Shown: piece after piece, positions 1-9,823 of the stretch
Numbering within the stretch: position 1 is the first letter of the stretch
Layout of the letters: the number at the start of each line of letters is the position of its first letter
Source: Phellopilus nigrolimitatus
Taxonomy: Eukaryota; Basidiomycota; Agaricomycetes; Hymenochaetales; Hymenochaetaceae
Assembly: GCA_021029095.1 (NCBI GenBank)
Contig: JAJOHG010000398.1
Span: 1-23,086, forward strand
Reading direction: 5' to 3'
DNA: 23,086 nt
The notes under the pieces: generated by a model
What the model saw: the letters and a program-made list of their open reading frames with translations, nothing else
Databases searched by the model: none
Told to the model about the DNA's origin: nothing
Program-made: the position numbers and the translations under genes

Positions 1-431
1 TTGGTGATTGTATGACCTCTGTTGACCTGCTATGATCTGGTTTCTTTGGGGTCAAATGAGGTCAACAGGCTCAAATCAAGGCATATTCTTCGGATTCTTT
101 GTGAATATGTTCTGGATAATGATAAAGAAGTTTCTGAGAAGTTGCTCTAGTCATTGGTGAAGCATGATGATTAATTCTGAATTGATATCAATTATCTATC
201 AGGTCAAACAGTGAAATAAATATGTAAAAATGTAATTTTTTTATGCAGAACTCTGAGGTGATGGAGATAGGTGTGTCTCTATGTTAACAAGCTGTGGTGG
301 CACGTAGTTTGTGTCTTCATAGTGTAGATGTCGAGCTAGAGGCCAATGAGTGGTTTTCTGGCCCAATTGGGAAGTGCTTTCCCAGGCAAAAAAACGGCGC
401 GCCGTTTTTTTTCCCGAGTGTTACATAATCT
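1..431. repeat. Direct repeat copy 1 (713-bp spacing), transposon- or LTR-like
   Basis: This AT-rich block matches 714-1144 almost base for base. Shared blocks include the opening stretch with GTATGACCTCTG, the stretch TCAAATCAAGGCATATTCTT, the phrase GATGTCGAGCTAGAGGCC, and a terminal block with a GC-cored palindrome followed by TTTCCCGAGTGTTA. The left end is cut by the window edge, so the full unit may be a tandem 713-bp repeat. No convincing coding frame is seen. Several GGTCAA or TTGACC motifs are scattered through it. It could be part of an LTR or a non-autonomous DNA transposon. No target-site duplication or recognisable transposase is visible, so the class stays open. Confidence 0.8.
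388..411. repeat. 24-bp perfect palindrome, first copy
   Basis: Seven A, then CGGCGCGCCG, then seven T (an eighth T follows) form a perfect inverted repeat with an AscI-type core. It is preceded by GGGAAGTGCTTTCCCAGG, itself partly self-complementary, and followed by CCCGAGTGTTA. The same arrangement recurs exactly 713 bp downstream. Confidence 0.95.
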
Positions 432-713
432 GGGTCAGGTCAAACAAGCCTGTGGATGTAATAAGAGGGAATCTGCCCAATGTTTCTCATGGGGTATGTT
501 GGGAATAACATTGGGGAAAGACTGTATGAGTTGGTGCATGGGTTTTGTGTCTTGCTTGCTGTGGAGGAGCATTTGACCCCATTTTTGGCTGTGTTGGGGG
601 GGTTAAATGAGGCTGATGCTTCTGTATGTGGCTTGATCCACCCAGCTTTTTTCCAGAATGTGGGAATTAGTGTCCTAGAAGGTTTTTAGAAGGTCCAGAA
701 GCCATTGGATCAT
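432..713. other. AT-rich spacer between the two repeat copies
   Basis: This sequence lies between the two matching blocks and has no second copy in the window. It has two short open frames (346-576 and 480-689, plus) but neither resembles a known protein or has gene-like context. If the element is a tandem 713-bp unit, this is the rest of that unit. A TTTGACCCC motif at about 572-580 resembles the GGTCAA motifs in the flanking copies. Confidence 0.5.
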
Positions 714-1144
714 TTGGCAATTGTATGACCTCTGATGACCCACTGTGACCTGGTTTTTTGGGGGTCAAATGGGGTCAACAGGTTCAAATCAAGGCATATT
801 CTTTGGGTGTCTTGAACATATGTTCTGGATAGTGATAGAGAGGTTTCTGAGAAGTTGCTTTAGTCATTGGTGAAGCACAATGATTAATTCAGGCTTTATA
901 TTGATTTTCTATCAGGTCAAACAGTGAAATAAATATGTAAAATTGTCTATTGTTGATGTAGAGCTCTGTGTTGATGGGGGTAGGTGTGTCTCTATGTTAA
1001 CAAGCTGCTGTGACATGCAGCTTGTGTTTCCGTAGTGTAGATGTCGAGCTAGAGGCCGATGAATAGATTTCTGGCCATATCGGGAAGTGCTTTCCCAGGC
1101 AAAAAAACGGCGCGCCGTTTTTTTTCCCGAGTGTTATGTAATCT
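714..1144. repeat. Direct repeat copy 2 (713-bp spacing)
   Basis: This is the second copy of the block at 1-431, in the same orientation, with scattered substitutions. Similarity stops shortly after TTTCCCGAGTGTTATGTAATCTAG. Here the sequence runs into a long palindrome (1133-1188), whereas copy 1 continues TGGGTCAGGTCAAACAAG. The break therefore marks a rearrangement or insertion boundary between the AT-rich repeat and the GC-rich gene-fragment mosaic to the right. Confidence 0.8.
1101..1124. repeat. 24-bp perfect palindrome, second copy
   Basis: This is the same palindrome as at 388-411 (A7, CGGCGCGCCG, T7, plus an extra T). Exact preservation of the palindrome while surrounding bases differ between copies suggests the element was copied as a unit, or that the site is maintained. 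Confidence 0.95.
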
Positions 1145-1188
1145 AGTGCCAAACTGCGCATGCGCAGTTTGGCCTCGTATTACATAAC
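1133..1188. repeat. Nested inverted repeat with 26-bp perfect palindrome core
   Basis: The core 1148-1173 is a perfect palindrome centred on GCGCATGCGC with arms reading GCCAAACTGCGCA. It is flanked symmetrically, after 5-nt non-complementary spacers (1143-1147 and 1174-1178), by GTTATGTAAT at 1133-1142 and its complement ATTACATAAC at 1179-1188. The whole 56-bp structure sits exactly where the AT-rich repeat ends and GC-rich sequence begins. It could be two inverted element ends joined head to head or a tiny palindromic insertion. As RNA it would form a long hairpin with one internal loop. Confidence 0.9.
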
Positions 1189-1189
1189 T

Positions 1190-1415
1190 TGGTTTTAATG
1201 TTGCACGTGAGATTCCCTGCCCCGCCAGGCCGACTCCGCCAGCGTCGCCCGCCCTTCTCCTTTCCCGCCGCTCCTGTCGACCCGTTCCTCAACCATGCCG
1301 CCCAACTTTCAGCGGTCCGGACTTCCTCCCAATCAGTTCTGCTTCTTTCCTCCGCGCTTGCAGATGCGGATGTCCTCTTACCTGCGACAGCATCAACTTC
1401 GACTACATCGCGCAA
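1190..1415 (+). pseudogene. Short fragment of the serine/proline-rich coiled-coil gene
   Basis: Bases around 1279-1390 encode FLNHAAQLSA, then a few changed residues, then LLLSSALADADVLL. This matches [10 protein letters not shown] and [14 protein letters not shown] at about 2363-2455 in the larger copy downstream. The fragment holds only the start of the coiled-coil region and stops near 1410, where similarity switches abruptly to a MUB1-like piece. The function of the parent gene is unknown to me. The fragment has no start codon of its own and cannot be a gene. Confidence 0.65.
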
Positions 1416-1419
1416 AAGC

Positions 1420-1890
1420 AGGTGCGGTCGGTGTTGGCGTGGCCGGAGCCTCCGATACTCTCGACGTCGACCTCGATGCGTACATAATCAACACGAAGGC
1501 GGCGGACGACGGCGTGTCTGATGGGATCGTGACTCGGCCAAAACGTCAACAATTACTTGGCGATGGGCACCCCGCCTGGTGCTCCCGGCGCGATCGACGC
1601 CACGCCGCGCGCATGCGCGAATACCCTAACCCTCAATACCCGCAACATGACTCGCGAGCGCCACCATCTCCACGGCCATGCGCATGTTTGAGAAGATCTC
1701 ACGCCGAATGCTGTCCTGGCGAGTTCACCCATGCACGTGCATGCGCACCCGCCAGTGCCTGTTGCGATGTCTGTCGGCGCGGACGGCGCGACTGCGGGTC
1801 CAGCATGGACCTCGCCTGCTCGCAGCGCCGTGGCCGGGTCGAACCTCGAGTCTCCCGTTCAAGCGACGCGCGGTGCCACCCACCATTCTT
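1420..1890 (+). pseudogene. Internal fragment of MUB1/SamB-like gene
   Basis: This stretch is similar to 8620-9095, the middle of the larger MUB1-like pseudogene. Both contain ASDTLDVD, a few residues, then AADDGVSDGIV, an Arg/Thr/Asn stretch, and a histidine-rich segment ending in TGA at the same relative place. Farther on both have PARSAxxGSxLES followed by ATRGA. After DGIV (near 1530) this copy changes frame relative to the other. Its right end abuts the CT-rich upstream region of the coiled-coil gene near 1885. The same junction recurs near 13025, so the fusion predates the duplication. Non-functional. Confidence 0.65.
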
Positions 1891-3767
1891 CTCCCCTCCC
1901 TCTCGTCGCTGCCCTCGACGTCCTCCGACAACCGACAACCGTCCCACGACTCCCCGACGATGTCCCTGCCTCCCTCGAGCCACCCACCGCATGTCCGTGT
2001 CTCCCGTCCCCGATCTGCCCGCGACGGCGCCCCACTCGGGCTCAACCATCTCCACGACGACAGCGACGAAGAGCCCTCCCGAGCTGGCCAGCATCGTCAA
2101 GTCTGCCACCCCGCCGTCCCTCCCACAGCTTCCTCCGTCTGTGGCCGTAAGCCCGCCGGCGCTGCGCAGGACGTCCCCTACTCAGTCGCGCGACGAGGAC
2201 CAGTCCATGTCGGACTCGAAACCAGCTCTAGCGTCCCCGCCTCCGCCTCCGACGTTCTCGCACACGGCTTTACCCACCTCAACAGCGTCCGCAATCGCCG
2301 GTAGCCCCGGCTCCTCCGCCTCTCCCAAGCCCTTGCATTCAAACTCAACTTCGTCTCCGCTCCTCAACCATGCCGCCCAACTTACCGCTGCCCAGGCTCC
2401 CTCCCAACTAGCCCTGCTTCTTTCTTCCGCGCTTGCAGACGTGGACGCACTCCGTCGCGAGCTTACCGTCGCGCAGAGCCGCGCCACTCGCGCCGAGCGC
2501 CTTCTGGTGTCGGTCCAAGGCCTGTCTTCTCGCGATTCTCCTGACCCGGACGAAGAGAAGACCAATGGGGAGAGGGAAAGGGAGAAAGACGTGAAAGCGG
2601 AATCTCAAGTTCCCGAGAGCGCCGTGAAGGCCGTCCTCGACGCTGAGGCACGCGCGGAGCGGTAAGCAGCGGATTTTCTTTTGATTTTGATTTTCGCTTG
2701 CTGAATGCATGCTGCATAATGCTCATGCCGCTCTCGCTGCGTCGCTGCAGTCCCTTTGCGTGCAGTTCACCGAGCTCGAACGGTACGAGCACGCGTGCTC
2801 GCTCCGATCCGCTGACGCGCGCACCACTTTTGCGCGCCTCCTCTCGACAGCGTCGCACGTCCCCGTGGCTTACCCCAGTTACCCGACCGCCGCCTCTTCC
2901 GAGAGCCCGCATTTTCAGCACGAACAAAGGGACGACACCGTCAGCCTGCCTTCCTTTCCCCTGCCGCACGCCGCCGGCGCTCCGCCCTCCGGAAATAGCA
3001 TGCTCACCGGTGCAGAAGTGGCCGCGTGCCGGAGGGGCTGCTCAACGGCGAGTGCGAAAAGGACTTCGATGGGAAGAGGTGCAAGGTCGGTGGGTGGGAC
3101 ATGGAGGTTGAATCCGTAAGTTACCTTTTTCCTTCGTGAATATTTGGAATGATATACTCACTAATTTGAATCTACAGCCTTCGCTCTCTCTGCCTCAGCA
3201 TGTACGCGCGCATGCCGCCAGCCCGCCGTACGTTCATATCCACGCATCCCATCCTCTTTCCGCGCACCCAACTGCGCTCCCCGCTGATCCGCTCCCACAC
3301 GCGTCTTCTACACCACCCAGCCGCCTGGACCGCGCACGCTGCGCCTCGCCCGGCTCTGGGCGGTGGGCAGACGCACGTGCCATTGATCTATCTCCGTGGC
3401 CGCGAGAGCGCCTCCCCTCCCGCCAACTCGGGGCTGAACGTGTTCTCGGCGGAGGAACAGGCGACCATCCTCAACTTCCTGTCGGCGGTCGGGATGTCTG
3501 AGGCGCAAGCGCTGGCGGACGACGAAGCAGGGTACGCCGCCGCGCTCGATGCAGATATCGAGGCACACATCGCGACGCTTGAGCGTGGGCGGGCGGTAAA
3601 ACAGTGCGTGCGGGCGAGCGGGCGCTGCCAGACCGAATCCAGGCGCTGGAGGTGCGCGATCGTCTGGCGCGTGCGCGCACTTCACCGTCGCGTTCGACGC
3701 GAGATGCTTCGGCTGCGGTTCGAGTTCGGGTGCAGATGCGAATGAAGACGACATGGTACTAGGGTGA
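1890..3767 (+). pseudogene. Serine/proline-rich coiled-coil protein gene, copy A (degenerate)
   Basis: I do not recognise a named family. A likely start is the ATG at 1991, after a CT-rich tract. Exon 1 (1991-2661) is open: a Ser/Pro/Thr-rich N-terminus ([17 protein letters not shown]), then a heptad-like helix ([19 protein letters not shown]) and an acidic/basic linker. An intron at 2662-2750 (GTAAGC...CTGCAG) joins in the wrong frame to the obvious continuation LCVQFTELERYEHACSLRSA. An alternative phase-0 donor exists at 2624. A CEKDFD, then VGGWDMEVES stretch precedes a second intron at 3116-3177. The last exon starts PSLSLPQHVRAHAASPP and ends near 3767 (DANEDDMVLG, TGA), with more frame changes. 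Compared with copy C, roughly 260 bp near 3010 are missing. Probably a pseudogene; copy C at 13026 is its near twin. Confidence 0.6.
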
Positions 3768-4088
3768 TAGATGCAGCGCGGATGCCGTGAGCGCCTTATC
3801 TATTGCCTCTTTCTCCATGACCATCGTTATGATTTGGCCGACTAGGATACTCTATTCGCTTTCCTTTCTATGCTCCTCTTCCATTCTCCGTTCTTTTTTG
3901 TCTCTCCACACCACATATCTGTCGCTCAACCCATCATCGTATTTGCACCCTCTTGGTCCCTGCTGCTTTCTTCCTAATAATTTCTAGCACGCATGTGTAC
4001 ATTCTATAGCGTAGTTTTCACGTCTACATATACAACACTCTAACAACACTTCATATCTACGCGGGAAGGCAGAAATTGCGAGTGCTTG
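3768..4088. other. Intergenic 3' flank between convergent pseudogenes
   Basis: This pyrimidine-rich, then AT-rich sequence separates the stop of coiled-coil copy A (plus) from the stop of the MDM20-like gene (minus). It looks like ordinary fungal 3'-UTR and downstream sequence, with T-rich tracts and TATAC stretches. One open frame at 3787-3987 is a run of Ser/Leu/Phe codons from low-complexity sequence and is not credible as a gene. Confidence 0.5.
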
Positions 4089-7000
4089 CTAGAGCACGCC
4101 GTCATAGTTCCACATAGGACAGCGCCGGATGCTCCTGCGGGTGTCTCCGAGCCGCTTCGCGATCTCCGTGGACGAGTCGTGCAGGAACTGCAGTGCAGAG
4201 TATCACCACGTCAGAATGTGAGGGAGCAGCAAAACAACGGCGACGCACCTCTGCGAACTCATGTATGTACCCGCGCACGTCGACAAACGCGCGAGCCTCT
4301 CGCTCGTGTTCGCCTGTGCGCCAATTTTCCCCAGCCCGCTCGCCATGTCCTTCAGCACTGCGCTCGCCTTCATCCGGAGCGCGCGCAGGCCCACCGTGAG
4401 TTTTTGGAAGAGCAACGAAAGGGACGCAAGTCAGCCCGAAGACGCCCGCTAGGGTAGTACAAGAAAGAAACACATACCTCGCCGAACTCGTTTGCCTTCA
4501 CAACAGCCGGTGCCTTGAATCGCACTGACGCTAGCGCGAGCATCAGCGCAGCCTAAGTAATACAAAGTCTTCAGTAGCGGTCACAGAAACGATAGCGCTT
4601 CGCACCTCCTTTGTCAAGATGGCAATATGCAATGCCTCCCACGGAAGCCGGTCCTCGCCAGAAACTTCCTTGAACCGGGCGGCCATAGCTGTTCGACAAA
4701 ACAAAATGCATCAGTTTTCGCTCTATCTCACTCCGGCAAGAAAGCGAAGAGATCGGAAGAGAGTGCCTGATGGGTCGCGCACTGCGGGCGGCTCCTCAGC
4801 GTGCCGCTTCTGGCTATTAGTCGACGGGGACAGCGACCCGTTCGCCTTCGGCGCGCCCTTCGTGTTAGGGCAGCGTCTCCTGCTGCCTGTTCGCCTCCTC
4901 GAGCACGGCCTCCGGCTGCGGGAGCGTGTGGTCATGATACGGCCCAAGCCAGTCGCACAGCGCAGAGATGCAGTCGAAGAGCATGCGCTCGTCTGCAGTC
5001 AGCTAAGTCGCATCCATTGTTATACATTAGATCCTTTCACGTACGGAAGAGTCGCGGTACGCACCTCGCTAAGCTCAACCTCTTTGCGCACGTGGATACG
5101 CTCCTTTCAGAGGGATCTTAGTCTTCGAACGATCCCCGATAACAAGAAGCTTCTCGACGGTCTCGTCGATGTCACTTTCGAGCAGAAAGACGCGGATATA
5201 GATGCGCAGGAACTTCGAGCTGGATGCCGTCATGCCAGAAGTTTGAAAGTAAAGGGCTTTGCAATTCAGGAAAAAAAGAAATCACTTACACCGGATGCGT
5301 TCATCATGAGCGTCTGCGCATCAAACGTCAGCTGGCCGCGCGGCTGATAATTCGGCAGGACCTCGAAATCGCGGTTGTCATAGTGGACTGGCGAGGTAAA
5401 TTTCAGGCTTAGATCGGTCTTTTCTTGAATAAAAAACAGAAAGGCAGCACGCACTGCGGTCAAAGATGAACTTAAGCTCTATGAGCTCAGTGTCGGCAAG
5501 CTCGGTCGACGGGCCCTCGTGCGCGAGGCGCATACGTACGTGCTCGATCTTCACGAGGTCACGCTGCAGCGAGTTGTCCAGGCGGTCCTCGAACGCAATG
5601 AGGTCGGTGACCTGCGAGTACTTCTCCGACGCGAACGCGCGGACGATAAACTCGGACGTCTGGCAGGAGGATCACTCAAAACGTCGTAAGCTAAATCAGG
5701 AGAAAGAAACGCACCTCTGACGAATTCGTAGCGTAGATTTGGCTCGCCTCGACGCACTCTTGTGTGAGTGTGAGGTCGCCACCTGCCGCGAGTGAGAACG
5801 TCGCCGCACGCGCGAGGACAAAGTGCGAGAGCGTGTCGTTCTGGACCTGCTTTACGCGCATCGCACGGTAGTGCTGCAACGCGAGCGACGGTGCCGCTGG
5901 TATATACGAGAAGACTCAGCGTGAATGACTATAAGGAAACCAAGATGAGGAAACGTACAAAGGAGGCGGTGGATGCCGAGGTAACTGTTCTTACTGCGCC
6001 GCGCTGCATACTACAGGACATGAACAGCCATGTACAACCATGCTACATTGTCTTCAACACAGAACGCATCATCAGCTCCGTCAACCCCAGCAAAAGAGAT
6101 AAAGTAAAGCAACACATACTTCGGGCACCCCACAGGCCAACAAACGTTTGTGCAGCGAGGACTAGGTCATCGGATAATTGCTGCTCCGTCTCGGGGAGCG
6201 CACCACCGAGCCCGAGCGCCGCGGTGTACGCGCGGAGATACACGAGAGCGCGCTCCGTCTCCTGCGCGGCCGAGAGTTCACCCGCGTCAAGGACATGCAG
6301 CCGCAGCTTCTGCACGTTGCTTGAGCGGCACAGCGTGGGCTCGATGTCCTGGCTGGTGATGTGTGAGATTTTGGCTTTGTATGAATGAATGAATGAGAGA
6401 AAAGGCGTACGGAAACATTGTGCCCATAGAGATACGCGTTGAGCGCGAGTAGCTCAGAGCCTTCGAGCACGGTGTACGGCTTGAAGTCCTCAAAACAGCA
6501 TGCCTTGTCGCCGAAGCGCTCGAAGTACAGCTTGATGAGACCCAGCAGACCGTCCTGCGATTTTGCTATATTTTGGAAAATAAAAATAAAGGAACCGTCA
6601 GCGCTCAAAGAAACGCATTAGGAGCCAGACACGCTCACCAAGATCCGAACCCGTTTTCGCGCGCGTGCTCCTCAAGCTCCAAGAGCGCAAGCAGAGCATC
6701 ATTGTCGCGTCGTCCACCCGCATCCGCAGTTGGCGGAGTAGGCCGCGTACGTCCTGCATCTCTACAGGGGCTGCAAACGTTGCGTCGAGCACGGCCGAGA
6801 ACTCGAGGCAGTTCGATCACTTTATAATTCCATCAAACCCGAAAACAGGTGTGTCACTAATAAGTCTTTTTTTCTTCGGGAACATAATCCGAAAAGTCAT
6901 TTTCGCACTCACTTCTCCTCAACAAGCTTCGCGGGCGCGCGCACGCATTCGGCCGCAAAGTTTTCCCGTGCACGGACAAGGTCGCAGAGCAGATCATCCA

Positions 7001-7195
7001 CGACGAGGCTCGTCTTCGCAATAGCGCGTCGTTCCTCCGAGTCGAGTAGCGCAGCGGCTTTGTCGGGGTCATAAGCGTGTGTGTAACGCTGAGGGTGGCT
7101 CAGTACAGGAAGCGATCTGGCGGCGCCGAAGGCCTTAAGAGGTGCTGGGCGACCTGCTGAACCGCGCCGCGCCGCAGTGCTGAACGCGAAAGAGC
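4089..7195 (-). pseudogene. MDM20: MDM20/NAA25-like NatB auxiliary subunit, degenerate and 5'-truncated
   Basis: In the intact family this protein is the non-catalytic subunit of N-terminal acetyltransferase B, which anchors the complex to ribosomes. Exons, in gene order, lie near 7195-6913 (DRFLYxATLS; TSLVVDDL), 6819-6639 (VLDATFAAPVEMQDVRGLLR), 6554-6410 (GLIKLYFERFGDKACCFEDF), 6348-6120 (QKLRLHVLDAGELSAAQETE), 5896-5715 (HYRAMRVKQVQNDTLSHFVL), 5659-5455, 5387-5290, 5219-5065 (FLRIYIRVFLLESDIDETVE), 5002-4732, 4688-4606, 4552-4478, 4403-4249 and 4187-4089. The GDKACCFEDFKPY block is typical of the family. The first 100-odd residues are missing. Breaks include TGA for Trp at 7100-7102, TAG at 6011-6013 in a badly decayed exon (about 6050-5940), an acceptor reading AA instead of AG near 4404, and frameshifts in at least five exons. 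The full-length family is about 900-1000 residues. Confidence 0.85.
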
Positions 7196-7550
7196 CTGAA
7201 AATGAAAGTTAGAGACCCTATTGCATAATAGAGTAGAAATCTGCACTTACCTTGTGCTATTTGTGTGTTGCTACTGCTTGTCGGACTAGCGCGCTGTCGC
7301 CGTCGAAGTGATCGCTGTCCGGCACAGCCCGAGGACAGCGATGCGCGTCGTCCTCGTCATGTCGATCTTCCTGCTTCATCTTCGTCTCGACCTCTCGACC
7401 TCTCGGCTTCTCGACTACGCTCCGCGTATCACTGTCTATTCGTAAGTTGGTTCTCTTTCTTCAAGCCCTTAGCGTACTAACTTGTTGACTTGTCTAGGTG
7501 CGAGATCATGCCTCGGCAACAGCAGCAGCAACAGCAGCAACTTCGCCCCA
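7196..7550. promoter_or_regulatory. Cassette X1: candidate bidirectional 5'-exon/promoter module
   Basis: This segment lies between the MDM20-like gene (minus) and the MUB1-like gene (plus) and has a diverged copy at 11592-11965. On the minus strand it carries an intron 7250-7196 (GTAAGTGCAG...CTAACTTTCATTTTCAG) opening directly onto the MDM20 exon. On the plus strand an intron 7442-7497 (GTAAGTTGG...TACTAAC...TCTAG) opens towards the MUB1 side, followed by GTGCGAG and a CAG-repeat tract. Between the two donors, only 191 bp (7251-7441) must hold both transcription starts if both introns are real. I infer a compact divergent promoter with untranslated first exons, but no transcript evidence is available. 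Confidence 0.5.
7311..7342. repeat. Inverted repeat inside cassette X1
   Basis: Arms ATCGCTGTCC (7311-7320) and GGACAGCGAT (7333-7342) are perfectly complementary around a 12-nt loop. The same structure with one changed pair occurs in X2 at 11718-11748. It is the best-conserved part of the cassette core, so it may be a protein-binding operator or an RNA hairpin. No function is assigned. Confidence 0.8.
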
Positions 7551-9580
7551 ACCTAACCTGTCGCTGCTGGCAACCCTCACAACGACTCTCCGCTTATCTG
7601 CGACCGCGACGACGTTCTACTCAGACGAGGACATACGAACACACGCCTCTAGACGCAGACGAGTGGCGACGCTTTCGCCGCAATCAGACTACGAGTTGGA
7701 CGATCGGCCCACCCATTACCCACGACAGCAACAGCAGCAACGTCGACTACATCGTGCAGTAGCGCTTCAACAACTACGAGCACAACCCGAATGCTTCTGA
7801 AGCCACTATGCGCGAGTCGAACTTTGCGTCCCCCGCGCTGATTGGAGCCTGCGTGTGGAACAGGAGAGGTGAGTCTTAAGTCGTGGGCCCATCGCCGCCG
7901 CCGCCATGCTCGACGCTGACCGAGAAACTCGATTACAGCACTTGACACCGCGTCTCCGCTCCCGTTGCTCAATTCGCTTACCCACCTCACGTACCTCACT
8001 TCGACCTCGCCGCGCATCCGGGAGATCCTCACGTCCGACGGCGGCCTGGAGCGCCTTCTCCGCCTCCTGCGTGATTTTTGCGTCTCCCTGCCGCCGCCGC
8101 CAGAGAACCCCTCCGCCATCTACGGCCTCTTGCCTCCTTGCTATCCCCGCTCGCCGCCCATTCCAACTCTCAACTCCAAGTCCTTTGACCGGCACGCCGC
8201 ATACCGATTTTCGCTCGCATTTCAAAGCGTAGTCAACATCGGCGTACGGGGACCGGAGCCCATACGGAGTCACGTCCACGCTAAAGGTCGTCGGCTGCGT
8301 TCTCGAGGCCTGGCTCGCATCGAAATTCTTCGCTGTCGGTTCGAGTGCGAGCGCGAGCGGCATCCCGCGCGAGACCCGCGAAGACAGCTCAGGCGGCAGC
8401 AGCGGCTCGGGCAGCGTCATCGAGAGCAAGCACCGGAGCTTGTTCTCCTTCTCACACGTCGATGGCGACACTGGACACGGGGACCGAGGATGATACGGAT
8501 GTTGGGATGGAGACATCGAAGACGCAGGATCAGGATGCGGACGAGAATATGTCGCCCCCACCATCCCTTTCACATCCACGGCGGACTGTTGGCATCGTCT
8601 CCGACTCGCCGTCCCCAGCAGGAACAGGTACTGTCAGTGTTGGTATGGCCAGAGCCTCGGATACGCTCGACGTCGATGCGCACATCATCATTAACACGAA
8701 CGCGGCGGACGATGGCGTGTCCGATGGGATCGTGGCGCTCGACCAAAACGTCAACGACGACTTGGCGATGGGCGCCCCGCCTGGAATGCCCGGCGCGATC
8801 GATGCCACGCCGCGCACACGCGCGAATACCCTAACCGTCAATACCCGCAACATGACGCGCGAGCACCATCATCACGGCTACGCGCACGGGTGAGAAGAGC
8901 TCACGCCATGAGCTGTCCTGGCGAGTTTACCCATGCACACACATGCGCACCCGCCGATGCCTGTCGCGATGCCTGGCGCGATGCCCGTCTCCACGAACGG
9001 CGCGAATGCGGGTCCAGCGCGGAGCTCGCCTGCTCGTAGCGCCGCGGGCGGGTCGTTCCTCGAGTCTGCCGTTCATGCGACGCGTGGTGCCTTGGCATTA
9101 CCCGCTGTTGCTGCTGCCCCGCCTTCACCGGCGGCGGCCGACCCACCCTGCGTGCAACGCACCGGCACCATCGTCTCCACGCCACTAACATCAGATGTGG
9201 AGGAGCTGGGTCCGTTCCGCGAAGAGGATGTACTACTTTCTACTTTAGGTGCAGCCCCTCGCGTATCTCAGCAAGTACGCACACGTACGCCAGGCGTTTT
9301 ACAAGCCGCGCCTGAGTTTCCATCCGGCGATAGCGACGGGTTGCGCAGACGTGCCGTCAACATCTGTCACGGCTGCTGGAGCGGGGGATAGTTCAGGCTG
9401 GAGAGGAGGCACGTGGATTAGGACCAGTTCGTCGGCAAATGCGCACTCAGCCGCGACGGTGTCGGCGGATCTCAAGATGGATGGCTATTGTCGAGCCCAT
9501 CCTGCCGAGCCCGCAGCCTTCCACGGACGCGCGGGATGGCCCCTCCGATGTTCCCGCAGCTTCCCTTTGATTCTGTGTGT
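7498..9580 (+). pseudogene. MUB1/SamB-like MYND-protein gene, degenerate, MYND domain missing
   Basis: MUB1/SamB proteins act with the Ubr2 ubiquitin ligase (yeast) or in fungal morphogenesis. The body reads RFNNYEHNPNASEATMRE, then FASPALIGACVWNRR, an intron at 7869-7938, then LPLLNSLTHLTYLTSTSPRI, DGGLERLLRLL and FSLAFQSVVNIGVRG, all characteristic of the conserved N-terminal helical region. Later pieces are VVGCVLEAWLASK, a Thr/Asp/Ala-rich low-complexity stretch, ELGPFREEDVLLS and LAYLSKYAHVRQAFYKP. Defects are TAG at 7760-7762 just before RFNNYEH, frame changes near 8275 and 8340, TGA at 8891-8893, and a frameshift near 9245. Similarity ends before the C-terminal MYND zinc finger, where coiled-coil-gene sequence takes over. 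The N-terminal Gln-rich part (from about 7508) overlaps cassette X1. Confidence 0.75.
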
Positions 9581-9823
9581 TGCCTTCTTTTTCTTGTTCG
9601 TGAAATTCTTGAACGACATATTGACTATTTATGAATCTACAGGCTTCGCCTTTTCTGTCTCAGCATGTACGTCCGCATGCTGCCAGCCCACTGTACACTC
9701 ATATCCACGTGTCCCATCCTCTTTCCGAGCACTCAGTCGCACTCCACGCTGCACCGCTCCCACACACGTTTTCTAGGATGCTCGGCCGCCATCCAACCGC
9801 CTGGATCGCACACGCTACGCTAG
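9581..9823 (+). pseudogene. Coiled-coil gene, last-intron/last-exon fragment (copy B)
   Basis: An intron-like tract ending GAATCTACAG at about 9651 is followed by LSQHVRPHAASPLYTHIH, then HPLSEHSVALHAAPLPHTFS. This matches the last exon of copies A (3178 on) and C (14601 on). The left side is joined to MUB1-like sequence and the right side runs straight into squalene synthase at 9824. It is a fragment captured between two unrelated gene pieces and has no independent function. Confidence 0.7.

Noticed and set aside
346..689. Short open frames in the AT-rich repeat
   Set aside because: They overlap the palindrome and repeat boundary, have no homology that I recognise, and are not kept in the second copy.
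1133..1188. Helitron 3' end hairpin
   Set aside because: The palindrome is much longer than a typical Helitron hairpin and is not followed by CTRR a few bases downstream.
1295..2665. 456-codon open frame as a single gene
   Set aside because: It runs through three unrelated segments (coiled-coil fragment, MUB1 fragment partly out of its native frame, coiled-coil exon 1). Only 1991-2661 looks like native coding sequence.
7508..7545. CAG-repeat polyglutamine tract as a functional domain
   Set aside because: The tract lies in the cassette/MUB1 overlap upstream of a nonsense codon; a similar tract at 11905-11960 contains a stop (TAG). It is more likely repeat DNA.
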